6,625 nucleotides of DNA from Gallionella sp. (GTDB lineage Bacteria > Pseudomonadota > Gammaproteobacteria > Burkholderiales > Gallionellaceae), in NCBI GenBank assembly GCA_017880945.1, contig JADGRM010000125.1, positions 1 to 6,625 of the forward strand, given 5' to 3'. Positions 5,888-6,625 of the stretch are shown here, piece after piece. The notes under the pieces were generated by a model. It did no database searches and was not told the DNA's origin. It saw only the letters and a program-made list of their open reading frames with translations. The position numbers and the translations under genes are program-made. The stretch's first letter is position 1. Each line of letters starts with the position of its first letter.

Positions 5888-6577
5888 ATGTATCAAATCG
5901 CCCCGAGCATCCTTTCCGCCAATTTCGCCAAACTGGGCGAGGAAGTCGATAACGTTCTCGCCGCCGGCGCGGACATCGTGCACTTCGACGTGATGGACAA
6001 CCATTACGTGCCCAACCTGACCATCGGCCCCCTGGTCTGCGAAGCGTTGCGCAAGCACGGCGTGACTGCGCCGATCGACGTGCATCTGATGGTCAAGCCG
6101 GTGGATCGCATCATTCCCGATTTCGCCAAGGCGGGCGCGACATACATCACCTTTCATCCCGAAGCTTCCGAACACATCGACCGCACCATCGGCCTGATCA
6201 AGGAAAGCGGTTGCAAAGCAGGCCTGGTGTTCAACCCGGCCACTCCGCTGGATATACTGGAATTCACGCTGCCCAGGCTCGACATGGTGTTGCTGATGTC
6301 GGTGAACCCCGGCTTCGGCGGTCAGAAATTCATCCCGCATGTGCTGGACAAGGCGCGCAAAGTGCGCAAGATGATCGACGCTTCCGGTCTCAAGATTCGC
6401 CTGGAGATCGACGGCGGCGTGGGCCCGGCCAACATTCGTGAAGTGGCTGAAGCGGGTGTGGATACTTTTGTGGCCGGTTCCGCAATATTCAGCAAACGCA
6501 ACGAAAAAGACAAAAACCGTTATGAAACCGTCATCAGCGAAATGCGCGCCGAACTGGCGAAAGTCAAAAGTAAATAA
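5888..6577 (+). CDS. rpe: Ribulose-phosphate 3-epimerase
   Basis: Interconverts ribulose-5-phosphate and xylulose-5-phosphate in the pentose phosphate pathway and the Calvin cycle; a cytosolic TIM-barrel metalloenzyme. 229 residues, full length. Family motifs in order: IAPSILSANF (4-13), VHFDVMDNHYVPN with metal ligands His32 and Asp34, DVHLMV with His66, the phosphate-binding loop VNPGFGGQ (139-146), LEIDGGV with catalytic Asp175, and AGSAIF (196-201). The ATG is preceded by AAGGA (5877-5881) at 6 nt. It is transcribed divergently from the gnd-zwf block, so the two pentose phosphate segments share this locus but not a transcript. The next gene starts 15 nt downstream, indicating an operon running off the right edge. 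Confidence 0.98.
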   Translation: MYQIAPSILSANFAKLGEEVDNVLAAGADIVHFDVMDNHYVPNLTIGPLVCEALRKHGVTAPIDVHLMVKPVDRIIPDFAKAGATYITFHPEASEHIDRTIGLIKESGCKAGLVFNPATPLDILEFTLPRLDMVLLMSVNPGFGGQKFIPHVLDKARKVRKMIDASGLKIRLEIDGGVGPANIREVAEAGVDTFVAGSAIFSKRNEKDKNRYETVISEMRAELAKVKSK

Positions 6578-6592
6578 AAAGGTAAAGCAATA

Positions 6593-6625
6593 ATGCAACG
6601 AGTCCATTTCCCGCTTGACATCTCC
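6593..6625 (+). CDS. N-terminal 11 codons of a downstream gene, possibly phosphoglycolate phosphatase
   Basis: The ATG at 6593 lies 15 nt after the rpe stop, with AAGG (6579-6582) 10 nt upstream, and the frame is open to the window end, giving MQRVHFPLDIS. Conserved order in proteobacteria often places gph directly after rpe, and many Gph proteins begin with a short Phe-Pro-Leu-type stretch just before their hydrophobic strand and DxDGTL motif. That motif would lie beyond the edge, so the identity is inferred from context only. Confidence 0.5.
   Translation, partial: MQRVHFPLDIS

Noticed and set aside
5864..6607. 247-codon minus-strand frame antisense to rpe
   Set aside because: A His- and Phe-rich mirror of rpe codons; rpe is full length with all metal ligands.

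Overview
The window looks like a chromosomal stretch from a betaproteobacterium, probably of the Nitrosomonadales/Gallionellaceae type. This is inferred from a DUF1840 protein (a mainly betaproteobacterial family), an MtfA-type zinc peptidase, a CbpA/CbpM pair, moderate to high GC in the enzyme genes and strong Shine-Dalgarno sites. I see no complete mobile element, CRISPR array, rRNA or tRNA.

Layout. From about 5650 down to position 1 every gene is on the minus strand, in the order: a possible 55-aa His/Cys-rich small protein (TTG start), a 101-aa helical hypothetical protein, a DUF1840 protein, a 64-aa hypothetical protein (TTG start), a 12-codon mini-ORF, an MtfA-like peptidase, the class B J-domain co-chaperone CbpA, its modulator CbpM, a possible 52-aa ORF, a short-type 6-phosphogluconate dehydrogenase (gnd) and glucose-6-phosphate dehydrogenase (zwf, cut by the left edge after 436 codons). 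Gaps are mostly 3 to 60 nt; gnd and zwf share a 4-nt ATGA overlap. A divergent intergenic region (about 5654-5887) separates this block from the plus-strand rpe, which is followed 15 nt later by the first 11 codons of another gene, possibly gph.

How the genes fit together. zwf and gnd are the two dehydrogenases of the oxidative pentose phosphate pathway, and rpe interconverts ribulose-5-phosphate and xylulose-5-phosphate in that pathway and in the Calvin cycle. A lactonase (pgl) is not in the window; it may lie beyond the left edge. Both dehydrogenases show cofactor-site residues suggesting NAD+ use rather than strict NADP+ use. CbpA and CbpM form a translationally tight co-chaperone/modulator pair. 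The minus-strand arrangement joins protein-quality and stress genes to the carbon genes.

Most of the window is recognisable housekeeping sequence. The points most worth following up are the paired cofactor-site changes in zwf and gnd, the single reading frame with two TAA-ATG stop-restart junctions leading into mtfA, and the unlisted small ORFs.
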